Source of the DNA: Kolteria novifilia
GTDB lineage: Bacteria; Planctomycetota; Planctomycetia; Kolteriales; Kolteriaceae
Assembly (NCBI GenBank): GCA_007748055.1
Contig: CP036279.1
Coordinates: 186,001-250,000, forward strand
DNA: 64,000 nt
Reading direction: 5' to 3'
Below, one piece after another: positions 18,985-27,336 of this stretch (position 1 is its first letter; the number at the start of each line of letters is the position of its first letter). The translations under genes were made by a program, and so were the position numbers. The notes beneath the pieces are model-generated. The model worked only from the letters and a program-made list of their open reading frames with translations. It ran no database searches and was not told the origin of the DNA.

Positions 18985-20070
18985 TCACGGCGACGGATTT
19001 CGTGGGGCGGTCCTGGGAAAGAAGCTTCCGCTCGGTTGGATGCGTGAGTAGTCGATGCGTTGGATTGGGGGCAAGCGGGCTCCGCGAACGGGAGACCCGA
19101 CGTTGGGACGAAAGCCGCCGCGCGAACGGGTGTAGCCGAGCCCGCCGTAGACCTCGCCGCCAACATTGATTAGGGAGGCATCGAGCGCCGAGGCGATCGT
19201 CGGCCCCAGCGGCGGAATGACCACCAAGGCTCGAGGGCGTTGCGTCTCGATTGGAGGCCGAACAAAGGTGAACGTCAACGGGCTGAGCACGCAGACGCGA
19301 TTGTTGTCCGTGTCCGCGACATAGAGATTGTTGTCGAGCCCGACCGCCACCCCCTCCGGCTTGGAAAGCGACTCCTCACTCCCCAGCCCCCGCGGAAGGA
19401 CGATCCGTGGCTCCGAACCGAGTCGCAAGCGAGCCAACGCGCTGCCTCGCTGGAGCGTGATCCAAAGTACTTCGCCGTTGCTCGCAAGACCGTAGGGGCC
19501 CAGGAAACCCTTCGTCCCATCGGCCGACGCCACCGTTGCGATCACGCCCGTCGTGAGGTCGACTCGGCGGACGCAGTCCGCTCCGGAATCGGCGATGTAG
19601 AGGCGCCCATGCTGGTCAAACGCCAGCCCGGTTGGTTGGGTCAGCTCGGCCTCGACCGCAAGTCCCTTGTCCCCCGAGTTGCCTTCCGCCCCGTTGCCGA
19701 CGACCGTCGTGATCACTCCCGTCGAAGCATCGACGCGACGCACGACGTGATTGCCGGTGTCGGAAATGTAGAGGTTACCGTCGCGATCGAAGCCAATGCC
19801 GGTCGGATCGCGCAGTTGGGCCTCTTTTGCCGGCCCGCCGTCGCCCGAGTAGCCGGGATCGCCGGTTCCCGCGATGACGAGCTTCATCACCCCATCAAAC
19901 TGGATCACGCGATGCCTGGTCTGCTCGACTCCGTAGAGCCGGCGGACCGAATCGTACGCCAGACCGGAATAGGAAGAGTGAAACGCGGCCGGCTTGGCAT
20001 CGTTTACGGAAAAGTCGGCGCCGAGGGGAAGGATAGCCGCGACCACAAGGGGGAACGTGATGGAGTGCAT
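18985..20070 (-). CDS. Secreted NHL-repeat beta-propeller protein
   Basis: A 361-aa protein with a signal peptide (ITFPLVVAAILPLGADF) and at least four NHL-type blades, e.g. LRDPTGIGFDRDGNLYISDT, LTQPTGLAFDQHGRLYIADS and LSKPEGVAVGLDNNLYVADT, each with the GxxxDxxGxLYxxD pattern and GDGG(P)A spacing typical of the subgroup with TVVGNG strands. NHL propellers are mostly binding scaffolds. A Pro/Arg-rich tail follows. ATG 20070 is used; a long inverted repeat lies just upstream (20109-20176). Confidence 0.85.
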   Translation of the reverse strand: MHSITFPLVVAAILPLGADFSVNDAKPAAFHSSYSGLAYDSVRRLYGVEQTRHRVIQFDGVMKLVIAGTGDPGYSGDGGPAKEAQLRDPTGIGFDRDGNLYISDTGNHVVRRVDASTGVITTVVGNGAEGNSGDKGLAVEAELTQPTGLAFDQHGRLYIADSGADCVRRVDLTTGVIATVASADGTKGFLGPYGLASNGEVLWITLQRGSALARLRLGSEPRIVLPRGLGSEESLSKPEGVAVGLDNNLYVADTDNNRVCVLSPLTFTFVRPPIETQRPRALVVIPPLGPTIASALDASLINVGGEVYGGLGYTRSRGGFRPNVGSPVRGARLPPIQRIDYSRIQPSGSFFPRTAPRNPSP

Positions 20071-20108
20071 GACTCGGATTCCCTTGGTTGCTTGGGATGA
20101 CCAACGCC

Positions 20109-20176
20109 GACGGGTGGTTTCAAGACGCGATCATCAGACGGCACGAAGCCGGATTCGCCTCCCGAAACCACCCGTC
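20109..20176. repeat. 13-bp perfect inverted repeat upstream of the NHL gene
   Basis: GACGGGTGGTTTC (20109-20121) and GAAACCACCCGTC (20164-20176) with a 42-nt spacer. It begins 39 nt upstream of the NHL-gene start, so it would fall in its 5' leader or promoter; it could equally be the ends of a very small mobile sequence. Confidence 0.6.
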
Positions 20177-20316
20177 CGCTATTGTATCATCCGCAAGTCC
20201 AACCAAGGTCTCGCCAAGCGGCGGGCGCGATCCCGCCGTGCGAGCGTTTGTCCTCTCGGCATACCCACGCGAGGGGAATGAGCGCCGAGGGTCGCCGTCC
20301 CGAGTGAAGTCACGGT

Positions 20317-20430
20317 TCACTGGGACAGTTGGCGACACCATCGGCGGAAGCGATTCCAGAGCCCCGAGAAGCCGTCTTGCTGCCGCGATGCGTACTCGTC
20401 GCGGTACCAGTCGCGATCGTACATGCCCAT
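20317..20430 (-). CDS. 37-aa small protein beginning MGMYDRDWYRDEY
   Basis: A short reading with a good ribosome-binding site (AAAGGGA about 8 nt before ATG 20430). The product starts MGMYDRDWYRDEYASR and ends GLWNRFRRWCRQLSQ: an acidic, Tyr-rich head and a basic, Trp/Arg-rich amphipathic tail. The 'YDRDYYR' head is reminiscent of the N-termini of some planctomycete membrane proteins (from memory), which suggests a conserved short motif. Two in-frame ATGs (residues 1 and 3) precede it. No function can be assigned. Confidence 0.6.
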   Translation of the reverse strand: MGMYDRDWYRDEYASRQQDGFSGLWNRFRRWCRQLSQ

Positions 20431-20759
20431 GGTTCCATCCCTTTCAACAGGTTGTTGTCGTGTGGTCCCCTCACTTCGGAGCGTTCGCGTCACGGCGGCT
20501 AAACCCGCGGAAATCGACGGGCCGTCCGACCAGTCGCGGAGAAGTTCGCGTCGCGAGGAGAAATATGTTCGGCTACCTCTTGATACGTACGCCTGACGTG
20601 GTTTGATGGATCCTCTGGCGATTTCGACACGCCGCCCGATTCCTTGTCGCCCCGCGCGACAAATGTACAATTGTCAACTTCAGGTTCACGGACGGAAGAT
20701 CGTCTCGCGCACGGCTCGACGGCCAGGCGCGAGCCCTCGTTGAGGCAGGTTCGCCCGCG
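20431..20759. other. Divergent intergenic region upstream of the methyltransferase
   Basis: No gene supported; possible promoter of the methyltransferase and of the small protein. A near-palindrome TGTACAATTGTCA lies at about 20664-20676. Confidence 0.5.
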
Positions 20760-22496
20760 ATGGCCCGGCCGCGGTTTCCCACGCGGAACACCCCCTTGAA
20801 CGCACAGGAGGCGACCAGGTTGGAGATTCCCCGCAACACGCTCATTCAGGGCGATTGTGTCCAGACGCTGCGAGCCCTGCCCGCCGGTTGCGTCGACCTG
20901 GTCTTCGCCGATCCCCCCTTCAACATCGGCTACGAGTACGACGAGTACGATGACCGCAAGGGCCGCCGCGAGTACCTGGCGTGGTCAAAGGATTGGATCG
21001 CGGGTGTCTATCGCGCCCTCAAGGACAACGGCACCTTCTGGCTCGCGATCGGGGACGAGTACGCCGCCGAACTCAAGCTGATCGCCCAGGAGGACGTCGG
21101 CTTTCACTGCCGCAGTTGGGTGATCTGGTACTACACGTTCGGCGTCAATTGCGTGCGGGGCTTTAGCCGTTCGCACACGCACTTGTTCCATTTCGTCAAG
21201 GATCCCGAAGACTTCACCTTCAACGCCGAGCATCCCGACGTTCGCGTGCCCTCGGCCCGGCAACTCGTCTACGCCGACAACCGCGCCAATCCGAAGGGAC
21301 GACTCCCCGACAACACCTGGATCCTCCGCCCGCAGGACGCCCCTCCAGGCGGCTTCGCCCCGAGGCACGACACGTGGTACTACGCGCGTGTCGCCGGCAC
21401 CTTCAAGGAGCGCGAGGGCTTTCACGGCTGCCAGATGCCCGAGCAGCTTCTCGGACGAATCATCCGCGTCTCCAGCAACCCGACCGAACTGGTGCTCGAT
21501 CCCTTCGGCGGCAGCGGCACGACTCTCGCCGTCGCCAAGAAGCTGGGTCGTCAATGGATTGGCAGCGAACTCTCGAAAGAATACGCGACCCGCATCGTGG
21601 AACGACTCGCGAAGACCAAGCCGGGCGATCCCCTCGACGGTCCCGAGGATCCCATCGCCAGCGCCCCGACCACCAAGAGCGGCCGCGCAAAGCCTCAAAA
21701 AGTATTCGTTGACGAACCGACAGAGCGAGCAATCATCGAAGCGTACCAGGAGACGTGCGACGGAAAGTCGACTGACTTTCTGCTCTGCGACCCCGCTTTG
21801 AACAAGAAGTTTGTCGCCGCCTGCCGAGGAAGAGGACTTCGGGGAGCGGCTGTTGTTTGGAACCGACTCCTCCTACGCATCCGAAAGTCAGGGAAACTAC
21901 CGAAAGCAAACAACAAGATACGTCGGCTCACTTTTGCGGACATGGACAGATACAGTTTCGCAAGTGAGATCGCGATGCATATTATCTGCACAGAGTACGA
22001 CACTACTCTTGACGAGATACTTTGTAATCCATCGCTCGCTGCTGACTTTGACAAATGGGCCAAGTCCATATTTCCAGGGAAGACACCTTTCGAATATCGC
22101 TGGGCAGCGCTCGCGATAAGGAAGAGATCACAGAGATCTCGAGAGTTCGCCAATGAGGGATTCAAGACGGTAACTTCCCGTCGGCTTTCGCAACCAATCG
22201 ATTTGAATAATATTGACTCGGTACCCCCTATCCCCGGCGTGTACATTGTGACAAGCGACTCAGAGTGCATCTATGTCGGGGAAACACTAGACATCCAAAG
22301 GAGAGTCCGCTCAATCGTGGATCAACCATTTTGGGAACGACATTCTCCAAAGTCATTGAGCTACGTCCCAGAAGAAAAGTTCCGCGACATTGGTCCCATG
22401 CACGGGCTGCAGGCTTCATTTGCACAAAAGAGAAACTCAAAGCTGAACTCGACGCTGCTCAGAAACGATGTGATGAGGAGCCGGACTTCAAGCTGA
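20760..22496 (+). CDS. DNA methyltransferase fused to a duplicated helical module and a GIY-YIG domain
   Basis: 578 aa. Residues ~24-285 are a beta-class amino-methyltransferase: catalytic motif ADPPFNIGYEYD (motif IV), then late SAM motif LDPFGGSGTTLAVAKKLGR, giving N4-cytosine or N6-adenine methylation. Residues ~340-378 and ~419-460 look like two copies of one helical unit (LLCDPAL...F and ILCNPSL...F, each ending in IRK). Residues ~490-565 form a GIY-YIG fold: PGVYIV (GVY 493-495), IYVGE (504-508), IQRRV, and GLQASFAQKRNSKLN. At the position of the usual catalytic Glu there is Gln (Q551). GC content drops sharply at about 21690, inside the gene, suggesting the second half was acquired. 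Start ATG 20760. Confidence 0.85.
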   Translation: MARPRFPTRNTPLNAQEATRLEIPRNTLIQGDCVQTLRALPAGCVDLVFADPPFNIGYEYDEYDDRKGRREYLAWSKDWIAGVYRALKDNGTFWLAIGDEYAAELKLIAQEDVGFHCRSWVIWYYTFGVNCVRGFSRSHTHLFHFVKDPEDFTFNAEHPDVRVPSARQLVYADNRANPKGRLPDNTWILRPQDAPPGGFAPRHDTWYYARVAGTFKEREGFHGCQMPEQLLGRIIRVSSNPTELVLDPFGGSGTTLAVAKKLGRQWIGSELSKEYATRIVERLAKTKPGDPLDGPEDPIASAPTTKSGRAKPQKVFVDEPTERAIIEAYQETCDGKSTDFLLCDPALNKKFVAACRGRGLRGAAVVWNRLLLRIRKSGKLPKANNKIRRLTFADMDRYSFASEIAMHIICTEYDTTLDEILCNPSLAADFDKWAKSIFPGKTPFEYRWAALAIRKRSQRSREFANEGFKTVTSRRLSQPIDLNNIDSVPPIPGVYIVTSDSECIYVGETLDIQRRVRSIVDQPFWERHSPKSLSYVPEEKFRDIGPMHGLQASFAQKRNSKLNSTLLRNDVMRSRTSS

Positions 22497-22699
22497 ACCA
22501 ATTAGTGACCTACGTCTCCTACAACAGCAAGAGACAACACAGAGCCTAGTGTAGTGTTTCATTCAGACACGTATCTATTCGGTAACGCAGGGTCACGGTG
22601 AACACAGGGTGAACTCCGAGATCTGCGATTCCCAACAAGCGATATCGCGGGCGACATAAGTTCGCTCAACTCGCAAACAGTACACTAGTATAGCGGCAC

Positions 22700-23170
22700 A
22701 TGAAGACTCCAATCATCCCAAGACTATTTGTTACATTCGAGGACCTACCTCTACAAGAAGCAATACGAACGGTCTACGAAGATCCGGAGTTTTTACGCAG
22801 TGAATCGCTACTCATATCGGATGTTGGCCGAGAGTGGGTCCTTCAGAAGGTGATTTCATTGCTGCCCACGGACCGAATCGGCCAGTATCGTTTCGAACAC
22901 ATTCTGCTTTCCGTGAACCAGTTCCGAAAGCTCAACGCAGAGCATCGCCAGAAACGCCTCATCATCCTCGATCACGCGAGTAAGGCACGATCACCCCAAT
23001 GCTTCTACAAAGGCAAGGTTGCAGGCGAATGCACCTGCGAAGTTGACCTCGACCGGATAATGCCGGGAAAGCGTGGCGGTGTTTACACGATAGACAACAC
23101 AGTTTTGAGTTGCTCCCGTCACAATCGAGAGCGAGGCTGCAAAGAAGTGGTCACCTACTGGAACCAATGA
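22700..23170 (+). CDS. HNH-type endonuclease-like protein
   Basis: A 156-aa product. The C-terminal third matches an HNH/beta-beta-alpha-metal motif: CTCEVDLDRIMPGKRGG (111-127), then YTIDNTVLSCSRHNRERG (129-146), i.e. DxDRIxPGxxGGxY...N...C..HN..RG; Arg119 sits where DHI is common, as in a known DRI-type subgroup (from memory). The N-terminal ~95 residues are not recognised. Base composition is low in GC like the tail of the methyltransferase gene 200 bp upstream, so the two probably arrived together as a modification-nuclease unit (inference). The start ATG 22700 lacks a strong Shine-Dalgarno. Confidence 0.72.
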   Translation: MKTPIIPRLFVTFEDLPLQEAIRTVYEDPEFLRSESLLISDVGREWVLQKVISLLPTDRIGQYRFEHILLSVNQFRKLNAEHRQKRLIILDHASKARSPQCFYKGKVAGECTCEVDLDRIMPGKRGGVYTIDNTVLSCSRHNRERGCKEVVTYWNQ

Positions 23171-23207
23171 GACGGCTTATAAGAGGCAACTACAAGGAAA
23201 CAGACGA

Positions 23208-24098
23208 ATGAGTCCCGCATCGAAAGCCTCCGGGAATCCCAGCATCTGGGATGCCCTCCGCGAGGAGACCCCGCTTCAGATCGTCGGGGCGACCAACGCC
23301 TACCACGCGCTTTTGGCCCAACAGGCCGGGTTCCGCGCGATCTACCTCTCGGGGGCCGGCGTCGCCAACGCCTCCTTCGGCTTACCCGATCTCGCGATGA
23401 CGACGCTCGACAACGTCCTCGAGGATGCCCGGCGGATTCTCGGGGCGGTCACGCTGCCCCTGCTGGTCGATGTCGACACCGGCTTCGGCGGACCGTTGAT
23501 GATCGAACGAGCCATCGGCCTCCTCGATGACACCGGAGTGGCAGCAATCCACATGGAGGATCAAGTCGCCGAGAAGCGGTGCGGGCATCGTCCCGGCAAG
23601 GTCCTGGTCGAAACCGCCGAGATGCTCGAACGGCTCCGCGCCGCCCAGGCGGGAAGAAGGCGGAAGGAATTCGCGATCATGGCGCGGACCGACGCGGTGG
23701 CGGTGGAAGGGCTCCCCGCCGCGATCGAGCGAAGTCTGGCCTACATCGACGCGGGCGCCGACATGATCTTCGCCGAGGCACTCACCAGCCCCGAGGATTT
23801 TCGCGCCTTCACCCAGGCGGTCCCCGTGCCGGTGCTGGCAAACCTCACCGAATTCGGCAAGACTCCGATCACCTCCGTCGACGCGATGCGCGAGGTCGGC
23901 GTCAAGCTCTTGCTCTACCCGCTCTCCGCGTTTCGGGCCGCGAGCCTCGCCGCTCAACGGGTCTTCGAGGCGATTCGCCAGGAGGGCTCCCAGGAGTCGG
24001 TGCTCGAGTCGATGCAGGCGCGGGCGGAGCTTTATCAGGTACTTCGCTACCACGAGTTCGAAGAGCGACTCAACGCGCACCTCGGCAACGACAAGTAG
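23208..24098 (+). CDS. prpB: Methylisocitrate lyase-type PEP mutase/isocitrate lyase family enzyme
   Basis: A 296-aa lyase of the PrpB branch, which splits 2-methylisocitrate to pyruvate and succinate in propionate catabolism. Seen: ATNAYHALLAQQAGFRAIYLSGAG, the metal-site Asp pair in LLVDVDTGFGG (D88, D90), AIHMEDQV, and the catalytic-loop Cys in EKRCGHRPGK (C125), which separates lyases from PEP mutases. Length is normal. ATG 23208 has AAGGA 9 nt upstream. No prpC or prpD is nearby, so the exact substrate is inferred from the motif only. Confidence 0.93.
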   Translation: MSPASKASGNPSIWDALREETPLQIVGATNAYHALLAQQAGFRAIYLSGAGVANASFGLPDLAMTTLDNVLEDARRILGAVTLPLLVDVDTGFGGPLMIERAIGLLDDTGVAAIHMEDQVAEKRCGHRPGKVLVETAEMLERLRAAQAGRRRKEFAIMARTDAVAVEGLPAAIERSLAYIDAGADMIFAEALTSPEDFRAFTQAVPVPVLANLTEFGKTPITSVDAMREVGVKLLLYPLSAFRAASLAAQRVFEAIRQEGSQESVLESMQARAELYQVLRYHEFEERLNAHLGNDK

Positions 24099-24392
24099 CT
24101 CCCACGGCATGGGCGGGGACGCGATCTTGCCGCCCCGGCAAGCGACCCGGCGCTCGTTCGGGACTCGCATGGGCTATTTTCGGAATTGGCATTCCAAAAT
24201 CCCCCCGCCTCCATATGACGATGGCGGCACTCGCTCGGCTCGATGACCGATTCGGCGCCTTTTCTGTTCCCTTTCGCGTCGGATCGGACGCTTTTTGGTT
24301 CCTTTTGGTTCGGAATCGAGTCATTTCGGCGCGTTTTCGTCGCTTTCCGCCCCAAAGCGCGCCGCCGGCATCCCCATTTGGAGGAAAGACTC

Positions 24393-26819
24393 ATGGGTCG
24401 ATCGCTCGCTCTGCTCGCCGTCCTTTTGGTCGGACCGTTCCTAGGCACCGCGGCCGCCGCCGCCCCTGAAGGGGACTGGCCCGGGTTCCGCGGCCCCAAC
24501 GTCGATGGGCACGCCTCCGGGCTGGGCCTTCTCTCCCGCACCGGCTCGGTCAAGCTCGCCCCCCGCTGGAAGAAAGAACTCGGCAGCGGTTGCTCCGGCG
24601 TCGCAGTCGCCGGGAACAAGGCAGTCACCTGCTTCGCCGACGGCGAGTCCGATGTCGCCATCTGCCTCGATACCAAGACCGGCAAGGAACTCTGGCGCCA
24701 CCGGCTCGGCAAGATGTACCCGGGCCACGACGGTTCCTTCGACGGCCCCATCGCGACGCCCCTCCTGGCCGACGGCCTGGCGATCTGCCTCGGCCCGTAC
24801 GGCCGGCTCGTCGCCCTCAAGCTCGACGACGGCTCGGTCGCATGGGAGCACGACTTGCAGAAGGACTACGAAGCCCCCCTGCCCTTCTACGGCTTCGGCA
24901 CCTCGCCGATCCTCGTCGACGACTTGGTCCTGGTGGAACTCGGCCCTCCCGCGAAACTCCTGCATGCCTTCGACCTGACGACGGGCAAACTCCGCTGGAA
25001 AGCGGGCGATGACGCCGGCACCTACCAATCCCCCGTCGAGGTCACCATCGACGGCAAGCGACAACTGCTCGTCGCCGGCAACACCAAGCTCCTCGGCATC
25101 GACCCCACCAACGGCAAGATCCTCTGGGAAACCGCGCACGGCGGCATGGGCGCCCGTGGCGCCTTCAGCCTGATTCCCGTCCCGACCGGCGACGCCAAGA
25201 TCTTCCTCGCCCACGACGACAACAAGTCGAAGTTGGTCTCGATCTCCTCGCGACACCCCGACAGCGAGCCCGCCACCCTGTGGGAAAACCGCAACATCCG
25301 CAACAGCTACAACGTCCCCGTCGCCCTGGATGGCAAGCTCTATGCCTTCAGCTCGCGATTCCTCACCTGCGTCGACGCCGAGACGGGCAAGGCGCTCTGG
25401 AAATCACGCGAACCCGGTGACGGCTTCCTGTCACTCGCCGACGGCCATCTCGTGATCGCCACCAAACGGGGCAGCCTCCATCTCGCCAAGGCCTCCCCCG
25501 AGGGCTACGAGGAGTTGGCCGGCACCCAGGTCTTCGACGACCTTGTTTGGTGCCACCCCAGTGTCGCCGGTGACGCGATCTACCTTCGCGGCAACGGCGA
25601 GGTCGCCCGCGTCGACATCGTCCCCGCCGAGCGATCGAAGCCCTACCGGATTGCCGAGGAGCAATCGGTCGGCCCCAAGTTCGACGCCTTCCTCAAGCGG
25701 CTCGCCAAGGCCGAGGACAAAGAAGCGGTCGTGACCGCGTTCCTCGAATCGCAGGCCGACTTCCCGATTGTCGACGGCAACATCGCCCACTTCGTCTACC
25801 GCAGTCCCAGCGAGGACGTCGCGGTCGGCAGCGACCTCTTCGGCTCGCGGCAGGAACGCAAGATGATCCGCGTGCCGGGCACCGACCTCTTCTACTACGC
25901 GACCGAACTCCCCCCCGACCAACGGGCCAACTACATCTTCGTCGAGAATTTTCAGGAGAAGCTCGACCCGCTCAACAAGCGAACCGCCTCCAACTGGAAC
26001 CTCCGCCCCGAGATGGAGATGAACTTCTTCCAGATGGGCGAGCCACACACCATGTCGTGGTTCGCGATGCCGAAATGGAAGGGCCGCGACGACACCAAGG
26101 AACAGGGCCGCAAGCTGCTCGGTTCGGTCGTCGAGCGAAGCCTCGAAAGCGAGGCGATGAAGGAGACGATTCCGCTCCGCATCTACCTTCCGCCCGGCTA
26201 CGAGGGCGCGAAGGATCGCTACCCCGTCGCCTACTTCCACGACGGCATCGTGGCCGAACGGTACGGGCAGATCATCGGGCTGGCCGACCTGCTCATCGCC
26301 GAGAAGAAGCTGCCGCCCTTCATCCTCGTTTCGATCCAACGAGGGTTTCAACCCTTGATGGGAGCGGCGGGCTATGAACGAATGTTCGCCAACGAACTGA
26401 TCCCGCTGATCGACGGCGACTACCGAACAATCGACGACCGCGACGCTCGGCTCTCCGTCGGAGCCGGCAACGGCGGCTTCCTCTCCCTCTGGGGAGGCCT
26501 CGCGGCGCGGGAGAAGGTCGGCAAGATCGGTTGCCAGTCGCTCTATCTCTTCGACATGCTACAGCCGGTCATCTTCGGCTTGCTGAAGAAGGACAATCGC
26601 GAGCCGCTGACGGTCTATCTCGAGTGGGGCCGCTACGATTTTACCAACCCCGATGAGAACTGGGATCTCGGCGAGGTCGCCGCGAAGTTCGCCACGATCT
26701 TCAAGGAGCACGGCATCAAGGTGCTCGGTGGCCAAGTCAACGACACCTCCGATTGGCCAAGTTGGCGTCACCGCACCGGCACGATGTTCGAGGCCCTTCT
26801 TCCGAAGCCCGGCAAGTAG
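24393..26819 (+). CDS. Secreted PQQ-like beta-propeller fused to a pseudo-esterase domain
   Basis: 808 aa. Signal peptide (LALLAVLLVGPFLGTAAAAA), then a PQQ/PQQ-like quinoprotein propeller (DWPGFRGPNVDG; blades such as ICLDTKTGKELWRHRLG and LLGIDPTNGKILWE) to about residue 420, then from about 440 an Esterase-D/Fes-type alpha/beta-hydrolase (IPLRIYLPPGYEGAKDRYPVAYFHDG, ELIPLIDGDYRTIDD). The nucleophile elbow reads VGAGNGG (689-695), with no Ser, and the usual HDW..W position reads SDWPSW (786-791), with no His. The lobe should therefore not hydrolyse esters by the standard mechanism. ATG 24393 has GGAGG 8 nt upstream. Confidence 0.88.
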   Translation: MGRSLALLAVLLVGPFLGTAAAAAPEGDWPGFRGPNVDGHASGLGLLSRTGSVKLAPRWKKELGSGCSGVAVAGNKAVTCFADGESDVAICLDTKTGKELWRHRLGKMYPGHDGSFDGPIATPLLADGLAICLGPYGRLVALKLDDGSVAWEHDLQKDYEAPLPFYGFGTSPILVDDLVLVELGPPAKLLHAFDLTTGKLRWKAGDDAGTYQSPVEVTIDGKRQLLVAGNTKLLGIDPTNGKILWETAHGGMGARGAFSLIPVPTGDAKIFLAHDDNKSKLVSISSRHPDSEPATLWENRNIRNSYNVPVALDGKLYAFSSRFLTCVDAETGKALWKSREPGDGFLSLADGHLVIATKRGSLHLAKASPEGYEELAGTQVFDDLVWCHPSVAGDAIYLRGNGEVARVDIVPAERSKPYRIAEEQSVGPKFDAFLKRLAKAEDKEAVVTAFLESQADFPIVDGNIAHFVYRSPSEDVAVGSDLFGSRQERKMIRVPGTDLFYYATELPPDQRANYIFVENFQEKLDPLNKRTASNWNLRPEMEMNFFQMGEPHTMSWFAMPKWKGRDDTKEQGRKLLGSVVERSLESEAMKETIPLRIYLPPGYEGAKDRYPVAYFHDGIVAERYGQIIGLADLLIAEKKLPPFILVSIQRGFQPLMGAAGYERMFANELIPLIDGDYRTIDDRDARLSVGAGNGGFLSLWGGLAAREKVGKIGCQSLYLFDMLQPVIFGLLKKDNREPLTVYLEWGRYDFTNPDENWDLGEVAAKFATIFKEHGIKVLGGQVNDTSDWPSWRHRTGTMFEALLPKPGK

Positions 26820-26852
26820 TCCGTGCCGTCGACGAGCACCACACGATCATCG

Positions 26853-26886
26853 CGATGCCATCTCCAGTGTCATGGGGATGGCATCG
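26853..26886. terminator. Hairpin downstream of the propeller-esterase gene
   Basis: Perfect 10-bp stem CGATGCCATC / GATGGCATCG with a 14-nt loop, 33 nt after the stop. No U-tract, so factor-independent termination is uncertain. Confidence 0.4.
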
Positions 26887-26899
26887 TTGGTGACAACGG

Positions 26900-26993
26900 T
26901 CAAACCCTTACAGGGTTTGGGATATTGGTTGTTCGGTGACCCAGCGTGCGCTGCGCGACGCTGGGCTGTGTTGTCCAACGGCGTTGCCGTTGT
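26900..26993 (+). repeat. REP-like three-hairpin element, copy A
   Basis: Three consecutive hairpins: CAAACCCT/AGGGTTTG, CCCAGCG/CGCTGGG around the loop TGCGCTGCGCGA, and CAACGGC/GCCGTTG. Nearly identical to 27909-28001 and homologous in reverse orientation to 27337-27430 and 28283-28376. Confidence 0.85.
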
Positions 26994-27086
26994 TGGGATC
27001 GCCGCGGTATCCGAGGCGTCGGGCACCGGTGACAGACGTTGCCGTCGATCTCAATGACGCCGACATCTCCCCCCCTCATTCTTCGA

Positions 27087-27134
27087 CCGTTGACCCGTTG
27101 ACCCGTTGATCCGTTGATCCGTTGATCGGCTGAC
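27087..27134. repeat. 8-bp satellite, first block
   Basis: Five tandem 8-mers CCGTTGAC (x2) and CCGTTGAT (x3), then a degenerate sixth. It occupies the same place in the block as the longer array at 28033-28270. Confidence 0.8.
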
Positions 27135-27144
27135 GAAACTCTGT

Positions 27145-27336
27145 GATATGCCGAAGGCATTGAACATCACAGCCGTGATCCGCGACCGATGTCTACACCC
27201 TCCGCTGCGATATGCCGAAGGCATTGGACATCACAGCCGTGAACCGCGGCCGATGTCTACACCCTCCGCTCCGATATGCCGAAGGCTTTGGACATCACAG
27301 CCGTGATCCGCGACCGATGTCTACACCCTCCGCTCC
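27145..27336. repeat. 64-bp tandem repeat, three units
   Basis: Units start at 27145, 27209 and 27273 with GATATGCCGAAGGCATTG (last unit ...GGCTTTG) and end ACACCCTCCGCT. Each carries the small hairpin ATGCC/GGCAT, which is the third stem of the REP-like element. A fourth start at 27337 runs into copy C. Confidence 0.9.

Noticed and set aside
22265-22549. Frameshifted tail of the methyltransferase fusion in another frame (94-aa ORF)
   Set aside because: The original frame already ends with the expected GIY-YIG helix and conserved Asn, so no frameshift is needed.
22546-22688. 8-bp inverted repeat CTAGTGTA...TACACTAG around the gap before the HNH gene
   Set aside because: Short arms over 127 bp can arise by chance and no flanking target duplication is visible; not called as a mobile element.
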